DNA of 64,000 bases from JABWBD01 sp040768665 (GCA_040768665.1 JAXGMN010000036.1:62001-126000); one strand, 5' to 3'; counted from the first letter of the stretch, positions 30,186 to 40,213 are shown. Notes: generated by a model not told the origin, from the letters alone. Program-made: numbers and translations.

Positions 30186-32618
30186 TCAATCCGTCGACGC
30201 GTTCGGCTGCACCTCGATTTCGTAAAGCAACCTCGCTTTTCCATTGGCAGAGACCGATAGCGGAACGGACATTACACCTTCGGCGACGCTCGTTTGGACC
30301 TCACCCGTCCGTTTACCATTCACCGCCAACGAATAGACTTTCGCCCGCTCGGCGTGTTCCAGTTGCAGCGTGAGGCCGGCGCGTCCGGCGCGGACCAGGT
30401 GCGGCAGCCGTCCCCATTCGAGCAACAATTGGCGATTCGGGTCGCCGTAGCGAGTGCCCGTGTTCTGCAAATCGGTGAGGTGAGTGATGAGCAGCCGCTT
30501 GCTGCGCGTGATCGGCTCACCATCCAGGCTGCTGACCCAGACCGTGGCGTAGGTGTCCAGGATGTCGATCGTGGCGGCGCGTGTTTCAATGCGTTTTCCT
30601 GCCGGTGCAAAACCTCCGGCCGTGCATGCCGTGTCTACGCTCAGAATGCTCGCGGGGGCGTCGATGGTCACTTCGCCGCTCTCACTCTGGATACAATTCT
30701 TGTTCAAGTCGGTCCGGTTGGCCGCGGGCAACCAGCCCGACTGGGCAAAGTGGTCGAGAATCGTCTTCTCGTTGCTGGCCGCCAGCGGATCGGTCTCGCC
30801 GGAAAATGCGAGCGGCAGATCGTCCTCCGTGGTCGAGGAGGGATCGCCGATCCTCCAGCCCACGCGCGTCAGCCACGCCAGCCGGTTCCAGGCTGGCGCT
30901 CGGTCGCGCGACACGGCGGCTGACGCGAGCAACGCTTCGGGCGTGGAAGTGATGGCGACGGAATGCTTCGCCGGCTGCAAATCGCCGCGCAGGAACAGGC
31001 ACAGACCGGCGCGTTCGGCGGCTTGCGTCAGCGGATCGGCAGCCACATCGAAGTAGTACATGGCTGCGGGCCGTGTGATGTTCTCGCGGTTGTAGCTGTA
31101 GACGTGACGCCAGAGTCCGTCCCAATCCTGCAGCGCGGCCAGCGCGCCGGTCATCAGGCCACCCACGCCGCGGTATTGGCCGGGGCCGCAGTAATTGAAT
31201 TCGGTAATCGTGAACGGCTTGTCGAGCAACCGCGAGAAGGCACTGTCTCGGCAGCCGAGGCCGCCGTCGGCCACTGCGTTAGCGTTTCCGGAGCGCGACG
31301 GCGGCAAGCGCAGCTGCGACAGGTACTGCGGATGATCCACATAGAAATGATCGTCCACGTAGTCGAACCGGCTGCGCACGGCCTGCAACTGCACAGGATG
31401 GGTCCACCCGTTGCAGTCGGTGAGGAGCGTCTGGCAACGCATCTCGTCGCGGAGGAACGTCCGCGTGCGATCGAAAAAACGCCACTGGACGTCGGCGACA
31501 AACGCATTGAACGTGATGACGCCCGGCCCCTGGCCGCGGATGCTCTGCAGCGGCACCGTGCCTCGCGCCGGGTCTTGCTTGTCCGCGAGATTTCCCAACG
31601 CGGCAGCCAGGGACTGACGATCCGGGTAGCGCGCAGCCAACCAGCGATTCCACGCGAGCTGCCAATCGTCTCGCAGCCGGCCCTTGAGGCCGTCGATGAA
31701 GTTGCCCGGACAATCCTCGTTCATCAGGCTCAACGACGCCAGGGCAGGATCGTCGGCATAGCGGAGTTTCGTGTAGGGGTTCGTGTGGTCGAGCAGCGCG
31801 CGGGCGAACGCCTGGAAATCCTCGTAGGCCCGGTCGTTGACGTACACGGCCATCTTGAAGTCCTGGACCCCGAAATCGCCCGGACCGACGTTGTAGTAGT
31901 TCTCGAACGTCCAGTTCTCGGCACGGTCGGCGGTCTTGGTCTGGCCGGCGCCCGCGCTGCGAGAGCGGTCTTCGTAGACGTCCGCCAGCGCGACGAGCCG
32001 CGAGACATACAGATCGGTGGTCACGTAGATGCCGCGCTGTTTGAATGCCGCGAAGAGGTAATCGAATTGGTCCAGCATGTCGCCTCGCAACCGCATCTCG
32101 CCCGGCACGCGATCCACCAACCATCGCTCGTAGTGATGGATGCGCACCGCGTTGTAGCCCAACCGCACCAGGCGTTCAGCGAGCCGGTCGGCCAGCTCGC
32201 GCGAGAGGTACTGTGCGGTGCAACACAGGTCGACACCGTAGAACCGCATCGGCACCGCGCAATTCTCGAATGCGAACTTGCCCTGTTTGGTGGCGATGAG
32301 GCGACCGAACTTGCCGGCGGGCGCATGCCGCGGCAGGACGTTGCTGAAATCCAGGGCCGACCCGGGCTCGATATCGAGGTCCACGTCCAGCGGCACCCAG
32401 TCGGGGCCGGCGTTGATCGTCACGGGGACGCCCTCCGCACGCGGCGGTTTGCCTTCCGCGGCGAGCAACAAGGCCGCTGTCGCGACCCAGGCGGCCAGCG
32501 TCCCAGCGACGACCAAGGGTCGCACGGCGTGCGAGAAAACGGCCACAGCATGACTCGGAAACGACGCGATCGCGGCAGGCACGGGAACAGTTTGTCTGGC
32601 CATCACGGAAAACCCCAT
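30186..32618 (-). CDS. Exported GH5-like clan GH-A glycosidase
   Basis: The start is set at ATG 32618, 42 bases after the upstream HZS-alpha-like gene; the frame reaches 32714 but there overlaps that gene. The 810-residue product has a membrane or signal segment (VVAGTLAAWVATAALLLAAE). The TIM-barrel pair is visible: acid/base E301 in SLMNEDC and nucleophile E473 in FTITEFNYC. VRLGYNAVRIHHYE and the preceding segment match cellulase-like families. The last 250 residues are beta-sandwich-like. It is probably a beta-glycosidase or endoglycanase of unknown substrate. Same-strand adjacency to the triheme protein suggests co-transcription. Confidence 0.75.
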   Translation of the reverse strand: MGFSVMARQTVPVPAAIASFPSHAVAVFSHAVRPLVVAGTLAAWVATAALLLAAEGKPPRAEGVPVTINAGPDWVPLDVDLDIEPGSALDFSNVLPRHAPAGKFGRLIATKQGKFAFENCAVPMRFYGVDLCCTAQYLSRELADRLAERLVRLGYNAVRIHHYERWLVDRVPGEMRLRGDMLDQFDYLFAAFKQRGIYVTTDLYVSRLVALADVYEDRSRSAGAGQTKTADRAENWTFENYYNVGPGDFGVQDFKMAVYVNDRAYEDFQAFARALLDHTNPYTKLRYADDPALASLSLMNEDCPGNFIDGLKGRLRDDWQLAWNRWLAARYPDRQSLAAALGNLADKQDPARGTVPLQSIRGQGPGVITFNAFVADVQWRFFDRTRTFLRDEMRCQTLLTDCNGWTHPVQLQAVRSRFDYVDDHFYVDHPQYLSQLRLPPSRSGNANAVADGGLGCRDSAFSRLLDKPFTITEFNYCGPGQYRGVGGLMTGALAALQDWDGLWRHVYSYNRENITRPAAMYYFDVAADPLTQAAERAGLCLFLRGDLQPAKHSVAITSTPEALLASAAVSRDRAPAWNRLAWLTRVGWRIGDPSSTTEDDLPLAFSGETDPLAASNEKTILDHFAQSGWLPAANRTDLNKNCIQSESGEVTIDAPASILSVDTACTAGGFAPAGKRIETRAATIDILDTYATVWVSSLDGEPITRSKRLLITHLTDLQNTGTRYGDPNRQLLLEWGRLPHLVRAGRAGLTLQLEHAERAKVYSLAVNGKRTGEVQTSVAEGVMSVPLSVSANGKARLLYEIEVQPNASTD

Positions 32619-32659
32619 TGTGAAAGACAATTCATCACGGAGAAACGGGTTGCTTCGCC

Positions 32660-35257
32660 TCACCGATCTTGCCCAGCCGCGAAAGCCGTTCGGACGGCGG
32701 GGGGCTGGTACCACAGCGATCGCCAGTAGGCCCGGTCCGTCTCATACGGGTCGATTTGGTCCGTGGCCAGGTCGAAGCTTTTGGGCAAGACGCCGAAACG
32801 CTGCATCCAACGGACGTAGTAATCGCCGGGGCGGAAACCGCGGAGGTCAGGACGTCCGTACTCCTCCTGACGCACCTTGGCCGCGCGGATGGCCTGCAGG
32901 ATGGCTTGATAATCGGGGTCGTTCGTGTTGCGGAAGGCGGCGGCAGGCTGACCGCCCTCGGCCCGGCACCACTCGTAGCCGCCCGCTTCCTTGGGCAACG
33001 ACGCCCGGAGAATCATCGACTTCTCCGGCGACGACAGGTTGTAGAGGTTCCAGCAGTACAAGGGATAGTTGAGCAAATTTGGCGGCTTGCCGTTGGACCA
33101 TTGGTCATCCCGCTGCTGCTTGCTCCGCCGCCCCAAGTTGGCGACCGAACCATGACACGTCAGGCAACGCCGTTGGACGATCGAAGCCACCGGGTTTCCC
33201 AGTTCGGGCTTCGAGACGACCAAGGGCGTGGCGACCGCGTTCTCCGGGTGGTTAAACACCGCGTACGTCCCGGTGAAACCCGCGCCGGTTTCGATCCACA
33301 GACGCACCTTGTCGTATTCCTGTCGCGTCAGGTTCACGTCGTAATGGCTGCCGCCGATCTTCTGCATCAACGGGCTGGCTCCAGTACCGAATCCGTAAGG
33401 CGGATGGTTGCCGTCTTCTCCCCAACTGCAGCACTGGCTGACCTGGTCGTACGCCCGCAGGGCGGCATAGCTTTGCGTGAACCACTCGGTGTTGTCGCCG
33501 GTCAGCACGACGTGACCCTCGGGCTTCTCGGCATTGTGGCAGGCCACGCAGTGCCGGTCCCAAATCGGCTGAATGTCGCGTGGGTAGTCGAACACATCGG
33601 GCACGTCGGCAACCGGTGCAATCTGGTTCGGAGGACGTCTCAACGCCATCAGGCCGGCGTTGTTTGGGCGGTTATCGGGAGTTCCCGTGCGAGGTTCGTG
33701 ACAGCCCACGCATCCTTGGGTCTCGCCGGGCATGACCATCGTGAAGTTCTGCATCCGCTTGACCGCCACGCCGTGCTCGTCGAGCGCGACGAAATAGACC
33801 GCGCGCAGCGCCGGAACCTCGAACGAAGCCGATCCGTCGGCCTCGACCGGAACGGTCCCCAGGACCCGGCGCAACGTAATGTATCCACCGTGATAACCGG
33901 GCAGTCCGTGTTTGCTGCCCGGCTTGGGCAAGTCTTCCAACACCAGCAGCTTTTTGATCGCGCCCGGCTCGACCCCGGCCATGTTGCGACCCCGGTAGAC
34001 GTCGGTCAGCACCAGTTGTCCCGTAGTCTTCTGCAGATCGGCACGAGTGGGAAGCACCGGTTCGCGAAGCCGCGGCCGAATCACCTGAGGATCGTGAACC
34101 ATCTTCTCCGCCCGGTAGAACTCCTGGGTCTGCCCTGTGTCGTCGAGAACCAGCAGGCTCTTGTCCCGCGCCACGAGGAAACAGTCTGGGGACAACGGAT
34201 AGGGATCGCGAAAGCCCTCGCGTCCTTGTCCCGAGCCGATACTCCACCCCAAACCAGGCGCCTCGGGGCTGATCTGTCTGGCCGCGGACCACTCGCCCGG
34301 TCCGGCTTTGACATCGACCAGCATCACGTTTCCGGCATTCTCGCGACGCCCGAACGCCGGCGAAAAGACGGACACGATTTTGCCGTCCGCGCCGGGGACG
34401 GGCAGCGCGTCACACTTGGCGAAAAACGTCGGGTACGGCCGCCCCACGCCGCCGAACAGCACCATCTGTCCGGTGCCATCGGGGTTCATCACCCACAGGT
34501 CGCGGAATTTCTCCGGGTCGCGGTCCGTGTAATCCCACCGCGTGTAGACGATGCGCCCGTCCGGCAGAACGGCCGGACGGTCTTCCGAAATCGTGTTGGC
34601 CGAGAGACAGCGGATATTGCCGCCATCCGCGTCCATCCGGTGGATGACGGCCGCCGGCACGCGATTGCAGGCCACGAAACGGTGGCACCGGCTCGAGGCG
34701 AAAACAATGCCGCCGTCAGGCAGATAGGCCGGATCGACGTCGTCACAGTCCCCAAAGGTCAATTGCCGAAATCCGCTCCCATCGACGTTGATCTCGCACA
34801 GATGATAATGATGCGTGCCGCCCGGACGATACGCAAAAAGGACCTTCCCGCCATCGTAATGGACACGTGGGTCGCGGAATCCACCCTGGGGATCGTCCAA
34901 CAGCACGGCGACCTGCCGGGTCCGCAGGTTGAGCTTGCAGAGTTGCGATCCGTCGGGGGCATGGATGTACTTCGCTTCGTCGGCATATTCGCCAAAGGTG
35001 GCGTACCATTGGTAGGCCGAACATAAGTCGCGGATGACAAAGACGATCTCTTCCGCGCCGCCCATCGCCTGCAGGGCCTTGTCCACGAGCGTGTCGGCAC
35101 TGACGAAGTCGGCAGCGACCGAGCGAGGCTTGGCTGTCTCCGCGGCCCAGAGGCGGCTTTCCATTACGGCGGCCACGTGTTGATGGAGATTCGTCGTCGC
35201 AAGAATCGCCGCAAGCAACAGCGTCTTCGTTGCCGCAAGAATCCGTCGTCGCGTCAT
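32660..35257 (-). CDS. Hydrazine synthase alpha-like triheme protein
   Basis: The start is ATG 35257 (MTRRRILAATKTLLLAAILA) with AAGGA eight bases upstream; the frame continues back to 35803 only as the antisense shadow of the neighbour. The 865-residue product has a signal peptide and a TolB-like propeller (DDVDPAYLPDGGIVFASSR region, VMNPDGTGQMVLFGG). Three c-type heme sites follow: CVGCH at residues 516-520, CVACH at 570-574 and CLTCH at 698-702. The C-terminal third matches the cytochrome-like part of planctomycete relatives. Compared with the homologue at 14837 it lacks the discoidin-like tail and has an extra heme. It is probably a periplasmic electron carrier or oxidase; hydrazine chemistry is not implied. 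Confidence 0.78.
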   Translation of the reverse strand: MTRRRILAATKTLLLAAILATTNLHQHVAAVMESRLWAAETAKPRSVAADFVSADTLVDKALQAMGGAEEIVFVIRDLCSAYQWYATFGEYADEAKYIHAPDGSQLCKLNLRTRQVAVLLDDPQGGFRDPRVHYDGGKVLFAYRPGGTHHYHLCEINVDGSGFRQLTFGDCDDVDPAYLPDGGIVFASSRCHRFVACNRVPAAVIHRMDADGGNIRCLSANTISEDRPAVLPDGRIVYTRWDYTDRDPEKFRDLWVMNPDGTGQMVLFGGVGRPYPTFFAKCDALPVPGADGKIVSVFSPAFGRRENAGNVMLVDVKAGPGEWSAARQISPEAPGLGWSIGSGQGREGFRDPYPLSPDCFLVARDKSLLVLDDTGQTQEFYRAEKMVHDPQVIRPRLREPVLPTRADLQKTTGQLVLTDVYRGRNMAGVEPGAIKKLLVLEDLPKPGSKHGLPGYHGGYITLRRVLGTVPVEADGSASFEVPALRAVYFVALDEHGVAVKRMQNFTMVMPGETQGCVGCHEPRTGTPDNRPNNAGLMALRRPPNQIAPVADVPDVFDYPRDIQPIWDRHCVACHNAEKPEGHVVLTGDNTEWFTQSYAALRAYDQVSQCCSWGEDGNHPPYGFGTGASPLMQKIGGSHYDVNLTRQEYDKVRLWIETGAGFTGTYAVFNHPENAVATPLVVSKPELGNPVASIVQRRCLTCHGSVANLGRRSKQQRDDQWSNGKPPNLLNYPLYCWNLYNLSSPEKSMILRASLPKEAGGYEWCRAEGGQPAAAFRNTNDPDYQAILQAIRAAKVRQEEYGRPDLRGFRPGDYYVRWMQRFGVLPKSFDLATDQIDPYETDRAYWRSLWYQPPAVRTAFAAGQDR

Positions 35258-35420
35258 GGTCTGATCCTTTCGGGGTATCGCTGTCAATCGACTCCCAATT
35301 CGTCGGAGGCAAAGGCCTGCCCCTGGTTGGTCGAGTTTTCCAAGCACCCGGCAGGGCGGGATGAATCCATAGCCCGTGGCGCAGCCGCACGGGCTTGTCC
35401 GGGGTGATCGTGACAGGGAC

Positions 35421-36404
35421 TCAATCGAATTTGCCGGCAATAAACTGCTGGTAGCGTTCAGCCACGCGGCCGGTCTTGGCGTCGCCGGAGTGGACGAGGA
35501 TGCCCACGTGCTGCTTGAGCGACTCGCCCTTCTTGAGCACGAAGGGCACTCCGCTCTGGGCGTCGGGCCGGCGGGGGCCAAAGGTGCCGTAGTCGCGCAC
35601 CAGCCACAGGGGCGGCGATGCGCGATCGGCCACCGGGAAGACCGCCAGCCCTTCCGTGACGCCGTCCACGCAATTGGAGCAGTCCACCCACAGAGCACGC
35701 TTCTCATGGGTTCCCTGCTCGTTGACGCCGCCAGCCGAGTTGGTAATCGTGCCGCCGGCCGGGACGCCGAACTTCGCGTGCATGCGCACGTAGGGCCAGG
35801 CATAATGGTTCCACTCGCTGACGATCCGCATGTCGCCGTAGGTGGCCTGAACTTCGAACTGCAAATCGAGCAGGTACTCGTCCCGGCCCAAAGGCACGAC
35901 GCGCAGCCGGCGATGTTCGTCCAGAACGCGCAGTTGGCCGAAATCGGCCAGCCAAGTGGCCAGGGTCCGAATGGTCGCCTTGCCGCCTTCTACGTCCTCG
36001 CCCAGGAACTTCATGTGACGGATGCAATCGCGGAAGCCCTTGGGGGTACGCTTGGAATCCTCCTTGAGTCCGATGGCATAGAAAGAGATGGGATCGTGGT
36101 TGGGCGGCTCGACGATGTCGTTGACCCAAACCGAACGATGATGCAAATGGCGGTCGTCGGGGTACTGGACCGTCAAGGGTTTGCCGGACGGGCTGCGGAC
36201 CGGGTAGTAGTGCGGGAAGTCGAGGTCGGCGGCGTATTGGTAGGCCACGGCCTCGCGGCCGTCGATCAGGACCTGCAACTGCCCCTGGCGATCGTCACGC
36301 TTCAGTTCGATCGACGGAACCGGCGCGGTCGTCTGGGCGACACCTATGGCGCCGTGCAAGAATAACAGGCTGGCAGACGCGCCAGCAATCCAGAGCGTTC
36401 TCAT
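35421..36404 (-). CDS. Secreted DUF6807 / PmoA-like protein
   Basis: A 327-residue protein with a Sec signal (GASASLLFLHGAIGVAQT) and GAGGAGG before ATG 36404. The whole mature part is the DUF6807 (methane oxygenase PmoA-like) fold, with DFPHYYPVRSPSGKPLT, DDRHLHHRSVWVNDI and WPYVRMHAKFG. The name comes from database annotation; there is no evidence of methane oxidation. The fold is galactose-mutarotase-like, and the HLHHRS histidines could bind metal or sugar. The length is normal for the family. It lies upstream of the triheme protein on the same strand. Confidence 0.78.
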   Translation of the reverse strand: MRTLWIAGASASLLFLHGAIGVAQTTAPVPSIELKRDDRQGQLQVLIDGREAVAYQYAADLDFPHYYPVRSPSGKPLTVQYPDDRHLHHRSVWVNDIVEPPNHDPISFYAIGLKEDSKRTPKGFRDCIRHMKFLGEDVEGGKATIRTLATWLADFGQLRVLDEHRRLRVVPLGRDEYLLDLQFEVQATYGDMRIVSEWNHYAWPYVRMHAKFGVPAGGTITNSAGGVNEQGTHEKRALWVDCSNCVDGVTEGLAVFPVADRASPPLWLVRDYGTFGPRRPDAQSGVPFVLKKGESLKQHVGILVHSGDAKTGRVAERYQQFIAGKFD

Positions 36405-36689
36405 CCAAGTGCCTCCTCGTCTGTGTCGAGTCCCTTAAAGATGCCTCGACGGGGTTGATTACTTCAGGCTGGATTGATCTGACCCTGCTGACACACAAAC
36501 ACTCAACTCCTTCAGTCGAATCTCGACGATCACCATATTGGCACTTCCGAGGGCGACAATCCGGCTGGGCCTGTAACACCACTACGTTAGCAGAATCGGC
36601 AACCACCGTCCAGCATCCGCCGATGCCAGATGATCCGACATCTACTGGCAAGTGAACCTGAAACGAGGAATGCTCTACGCAAGACCGTG

Positions 36690-36960
36690 GATTTCCCAAC
36701 GGCGCGCCACGCGTATACGCTCACAGCGCACGCCGGACGGCAAACGGCTGTTGATGCTCGCAACGCTGGGCAAAACCGGCGAGGACGAAGGCATTTCAAC
36801 AGTCCGACGGATATGGCCGTCACGCCGGCGGGCGACATCTTCGTCAGCGACGGGTACGGCAACCGTCGCGTCGTCCACTTCAACCCCGGGGGCAAGTTCA
36901 TCAAGGCGTGCAGCGAATACGGCGGCCCCAGCGGCAAAGCACCAGGATGCGATGGCGGAG
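36690..36960 (+). pseudogene. NHL-repeat protein remnant
   Basis: Two frames give adjoining pieces of an NHL propeller of the peptidyl-alpha-hydroxyglycine lyase type: TPDGKRLLMLATLGKTGEDE (about 36727-36792) and, one frame on, FNSPTDMAVTPAGDIFVSDG followed by YGNRRVVHFNPGGKFIKA (about 36798-36920). A frameshift separates them and both ends are missing. No start or ribosome site remains. The rest of 36405-37124 shows no other recognisable gene. Confidence 0.7.
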
Positions 36961-37124
36961 CGCGGTTGTCAACGGAAGAGGGGCGGCCGGCCCGCAGGTC
37001 GGGTCGGCCCGGATATCGCGCAGCCGACGGCGGGGGGCCGCACGCCCGACGCGGCGCTGGAAATGGCCGCCCTGCTGCGTTAAGCTGGTAGGGCCAGTAC
37101 CGCTCCGCACGGAAGGAGGTTTCT

Positions 37125-37346
37125 ATGAAATGCCGGCTGCTCGTTGCTTTCAGTGTGGTTCTCGTTTCTTTCTCCGGCCGTTCAGTCGCCGCGCCGGCCG
37201 ATTCCGATCGCATGCTGGCCGAGCCGACGCCCATGTTCACAGAGTGGCAGACGCGGTTCGCTCTCCCCCGCCCCGACGTCCAGGCCTTGCGGACCTTCGC
37301 CGGCCTGCCGCTCCGTCCCGCTGTCCAAGTTCTCAGGAGGAATCCG
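37125..37346 (+). CDS. Extra signal-peptide leader fused in frame to the M28 gene
   Basis: ATG 37125 has its own strong AAGGAGG (37113-37119). It reads a Sec signal (MKCRLLVAFSVVLVSFSGRS) and about 50 further residues (PMFTEWQTRFALPRPDVQAL) before running in frame into the M28 start at 37347. No stop separates the two. It may be the stump of a lost secreted gene, a short upstream ORF, or the true start of a longer M28 protein. I do not recognise the 50-residue part. Confidence 0.45.
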
Positions 37347-38339
37347 ATGATTTGCAGATTCGCGACTGTGGCTCTCCTGGCGTTCGCGATTCAGGCGCCC
37401 GGCAATGCGCAGGCCGACCCGGACATCCGCGGCCTGATCAACTCGGTGGATTCCGGCAGCATGTCGAAGCACCTGTTCCACCTGGCCAAGACGATCCCCT
37501 TCCGCAAGCTGAACGTGACCCTGCCCGGTCACGCGAAGAACACGTTGTACGAAGCCGACGACTATATCGCGGAGAACTTGCAGGCGTGGGGCTACCGCGT
37601 CGAGAAGGAAGGCGTCCAGGTCCAGGCGTATCGCCGCGACAAGACCAAGCCGATTTCCGCGCAATACTCGAAGCCGATGCCGGACGATCCCTGGTACACG
37701 GCATACAATCTCTACGCTGAAAAGAAAGGCCGTTCGCATCCGGACGACATCATTTTGCTCGTGGCGCACAAGGACTCCCAGAGTTGGATCGACTCGCCCG
37801 GTGCGAACGACAACGCGATCGGCACGTCGGGCGTCTTGGAGATCGCACGGATCCTGGCAAAACACGCACCCGAGCGGACCATCCGGTTCCTTTTCTGCAA
37901 CGAGGAGCACACGCCCTGGACGAGCGTGACCGCGGCCCAGAATGCGAAGAAGCGGGGCGACCGGATCATCGCGGTTTTCAATCTCGACGCGCTGGGGGGA
38001 AAGCCGGCGGCCGAGACGGCTGCCCACAAGCTGCCGAACGTGGCCGCATACACGGCGCCGGAGGGGGCGCGCCTGGCGGAACTCGTCGGTACGGTGAATG
38101 CGCGCTACGGCATCGGCCTCGAACACCGCACAGTCAAGAGGCGGTCGCCCGGCGACGACGACGGTTCATTCGTGAAGGCCGGCTATCCGGCAGCGATCAT
38201 CCTCATCGGTTCGTGGCCGTACGGCGATCCCAACTACCACGTCCCGGAAGATACCCCCGAGCGCTCCGATGTCCCGAACGCGACGAAGCAGGTGCAGGCG
38301 GCTCTCGCGGCCGTCCTCACGCTCGATCAGGAACGCTGA
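37347..38339 (+). CDS. Secreted M28 family zinc aminopeptidase
   Basis: The preferred start is ATG 37347 (AGGAGG at 37335-37340, six bases away), followed at once by a signal peptide (MICRFATVALLAFAIQAPGN). The 330-residue protein shows the M28 metal ligands in order: H141 (LLVAHKDS), D155 (PGANDNAIG), E186-E187 (CNEEHTP), D214 (NLDALGG) and a late histidine (NYHVPEDT). All five are intact, so it should be an active di-zinc aminopeptidase or glutaminyl-cyclase-like enzyme. An in-frame leader extends the frame to 37125. It is convergent with the ceramidase-like gene at 38538. Confidence 0.85.
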   Translation: MICRFATVALLAFAIQAPGNAQADPDIRGLINSVDSGSMSKHLFHLAKTIPFRKLNVTLPGHAKNTLYEADDYIAENLQAWGYRVEKEGVQVQAYRRDKTKPISAQYSKPMPDDPWYTAYNLYAEKKGRSHPDDIILLVAHKDSQSWIDSPGANDNAIGTSGVLEIARILAKHAPERTIRFLFCNEEHTPWTSVTAAQNAKKRGDRIIAVFNLDALGGKPAAETAAHKLPNVAAYTAPEGARLAELVGTVNARYGIGLEHRTVKRRSPGDDDGSFVKAGYPAAIILIGSWPYGDPNYHVPEDTPERSDVPNATKQVQAALAAVLTLDQER

Positions 38340-38537
38340 AACGCGCGGATCGATTGCGCCGCTGATTTCCCGGATCCCGGCGAGACTTCCGGAAAATCCG
38401 TGAAGCGGCTGGGAAATCAGGCGGGGCTCTACCCACCGACAGGAGTTTCGTTCGTCGAATTCGTGAACTACTGTCGTCGGGCGGTTTCTGTTGTACCGCC
38501 GAACGGCTCGGTCCATGCCTTCGGCTTTCCCTCGGAG

Positions 38538-39968
38538 CTACTTCAGCTCGGCGAACATCTCCAGAAGCGCGTCGACGATCTTCACCGAGGCCTGGATTTC
38601 CACCTTGTTGGTGCCCAACCAGGTTTCGTAGCCACCCTGCTTATGTTGCTCGGGCGCTGGCAGATAGCCGTATCCGCCGTTGGCCAGCTCGATCGTGAAG
38701 CTCGGCTTGAACGGGTTGCGCGCCTTCAACTCCAGGCCGATGTCCGAGAATACCTCGAAGGGGATGGCGGAAATGCCAAGATCGCCGATGCGGACGGCCT
38801 GAAGGACCACCCGCACCGTTTCGGGCGACTCGAGCTGCTGAATGGCTCGCTCGGCATAGTTGCGCTCATGGGGGAATTTGTCGGGACGCGCGGGCTCAGC
38901 GAGGATCTTTCGGGCATGTTCAAGCTGGGCGGGTGTCGGCTTACGCACCCCGAGCTCCAATTCCCGCTGACGCATGCCCAGCGGCACCCAATCGTGCCAC
39001 ACGAGTCCCTTGTACTGCTGGAAAACGGCCTGGGCACACTGGTCGGCAACCAGCCGCATCTGCTCGTACGGTTTGCGTTTCTCGCGAGGGACCGAGTAGT
39101 CGTTGTTGTTGATGTTGCCGCTGGTGCCATTGCTCATGGCGGCCACGAAGGGTGGATCGAGCCGATCGGCGCCCAGCAGTTCCTGGATCCGGTCGGCAAA
39201 CATGGCAAAGTAGTCGGCCGAGATGTGGTTGGGACCCGTTCCGCCCACGTAGTGCAGCGAATAGTTGGCCAGCAGGCCCATCGGACGCCCTTCGGCGGTC
39301 TCCAGCGCGAAGAAGCCGATCTGAGGATCGACCGGGCTGGCCGGCTTCAGCAGGTCGGGCCGGTTGCCCGGATTCATCTTCGCCAGGTCGGGTTCCCCGA
39401 AGGGATTGAACAACTCCGTGCCCGGCTTCATGAACCAACGCCGGCAGAAGACCTGCCCGGGCAGGTCGACCGTACCCCAGGCGATCTTTGCCGGCTGAAG
39501 GTTGTTGATCGCGCAGCGCACGCCGTCGGCAATCCGATGGGCCACGAACCGCTGGTACTCGGTGAATTCCTTTTCCGGCTGAAGCGGGTTCTTCCAGCGG
39601 GCGCTGACCGACGAATGCGTGTGCGTCCCCGACATGAGCATCCGCTCGGGCGGCAGGCCCGTGGCCTCGCTGATCTGCCGCTTGGCTTCGTCGAGCACCT
39701 CGCGGCTGATGTAGATATTGTCGTTGATCACGATCGCGATTCGTGTGTTGCCGTCGTCGAGGACGAAGCACCGCGCGTGCAGTTCGTCGTGAACATGCTT
39801 TGCCGGCGGCGGAGTGCCGAAGTTACCGACCAGCCCGTCGCCCAGCCAGGGCGTGATGTTGCTGGTCGCAACACCCGCCCGGAAGGGCTTCTTGTCGGCT
39901 GACCGGGCGGCGTCCGACGTCGCCAGGAGTGCAAGAACCGCCAGAAACAGGGAGGCAAATCGAGACAT
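38538..39968 (-). CDS. Secreted neutral ceramidase-like protein (A)
   Basis: A 476-residue protein with a Sec signal (FASLFLAVLALLATSDAARS) and GGAGAGAG upstream of ATG 39968. It follows the neutral/alkaline ceramidase pattern: AGVATSNITPWLGDGLVGNF, HDELHARCFVLDDG, then the metal-site motif GTHTHSS and later NGTSGNINNN. The C-terminal end (GGYETWLGTNK) is shared with homologues B and D here. True ceramidases are about 650 residues long with a C-terminal sandwich that is absent, so this shorter planctomycete branch probably hydrolyses another amide or ester. It is divergent from homologue B. Confidence 0.8.
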   Translation of the reverse strand: MSRFASLFLAVLALLATSDAARSADKKPFRAGVATSNITPWLGDGLVGNFGTPPPAKHVHDELHARCFVLDDGNTRIAIVINDNIYISREVLDEAKRQISEATGLPPERMLMSGTHTHSSVSARWKNPLQPEKEFTEYQRFVAHRIADGVRCAINNLQPAKIAWGTVDLPGQVFCRRWFMKPGTELFNPFGEPDLAKMNPGNRPDLLKPASPVDPQIGFFALETAEGRPMGLLANYSLHYVGGTGPNHISADYFAMFADRIQELLGADRLDPPFVAAMSNGTSGNINNNDYSVPREKRKPYEQMRLVADQCAQAVFQQYKGLVWHDWVPLGMRQRELELGVRKPTPAQLEHARKILAEPARPDKFPHERNYAERAIQQLESPETVRVVLQAVRIGDLGISAIPFEVFSDIGLELKARNPFKPSFTIELANGGYGYLPAPEQHKQGGYETWLGTNKVEIQASVKIVDALLEMFAELK

Positions 39969-40213
39969 GACTCTCTCCGGTGATCTTGTTGCTGTGTTGA
40001 CTACGCCGAGTTCATTTGCGAATCCCGTCGCGGATTGCCAGTGAAGTGTAACCGGGGGAGTCTGGGGAAAGCAAGGGCATGGGTGCTTCGGGCGAAGACT
40101 GACGGACGGCGAAGTTGAACACCGTTTGCCGTTTCGCTAGCATGGATGCCGTGTGGCTGGCCTGTGCATATCTGGTTGGCGTATGGATCAAGGGTCGAAC
40201 GAGGAGACGGATC

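Noticed and set aside
30963..32729. Plus-strand frame of 588 codons; similar long frames at 32669-35026 and 44644-46491
   Set aside because: All are antisense to well-supported minus-strand genes and have no recognisable motifs.
14837..35257. Anammox hydrazine synthesis from the two HZS-alpha-like genes
   Set aside because: No beta or gamma subunits, no hydrazine dehydrogenase and no nitrogen genes are present, and the family is widespread in heterotrophic planctomycetes.
35257..35803. Extended N-terminus of the triheme protein
   Set aside because: The in-frame extension is antisense to the DUF6807 gene, while ATG 35257 has a ribosome site and signal peptide.
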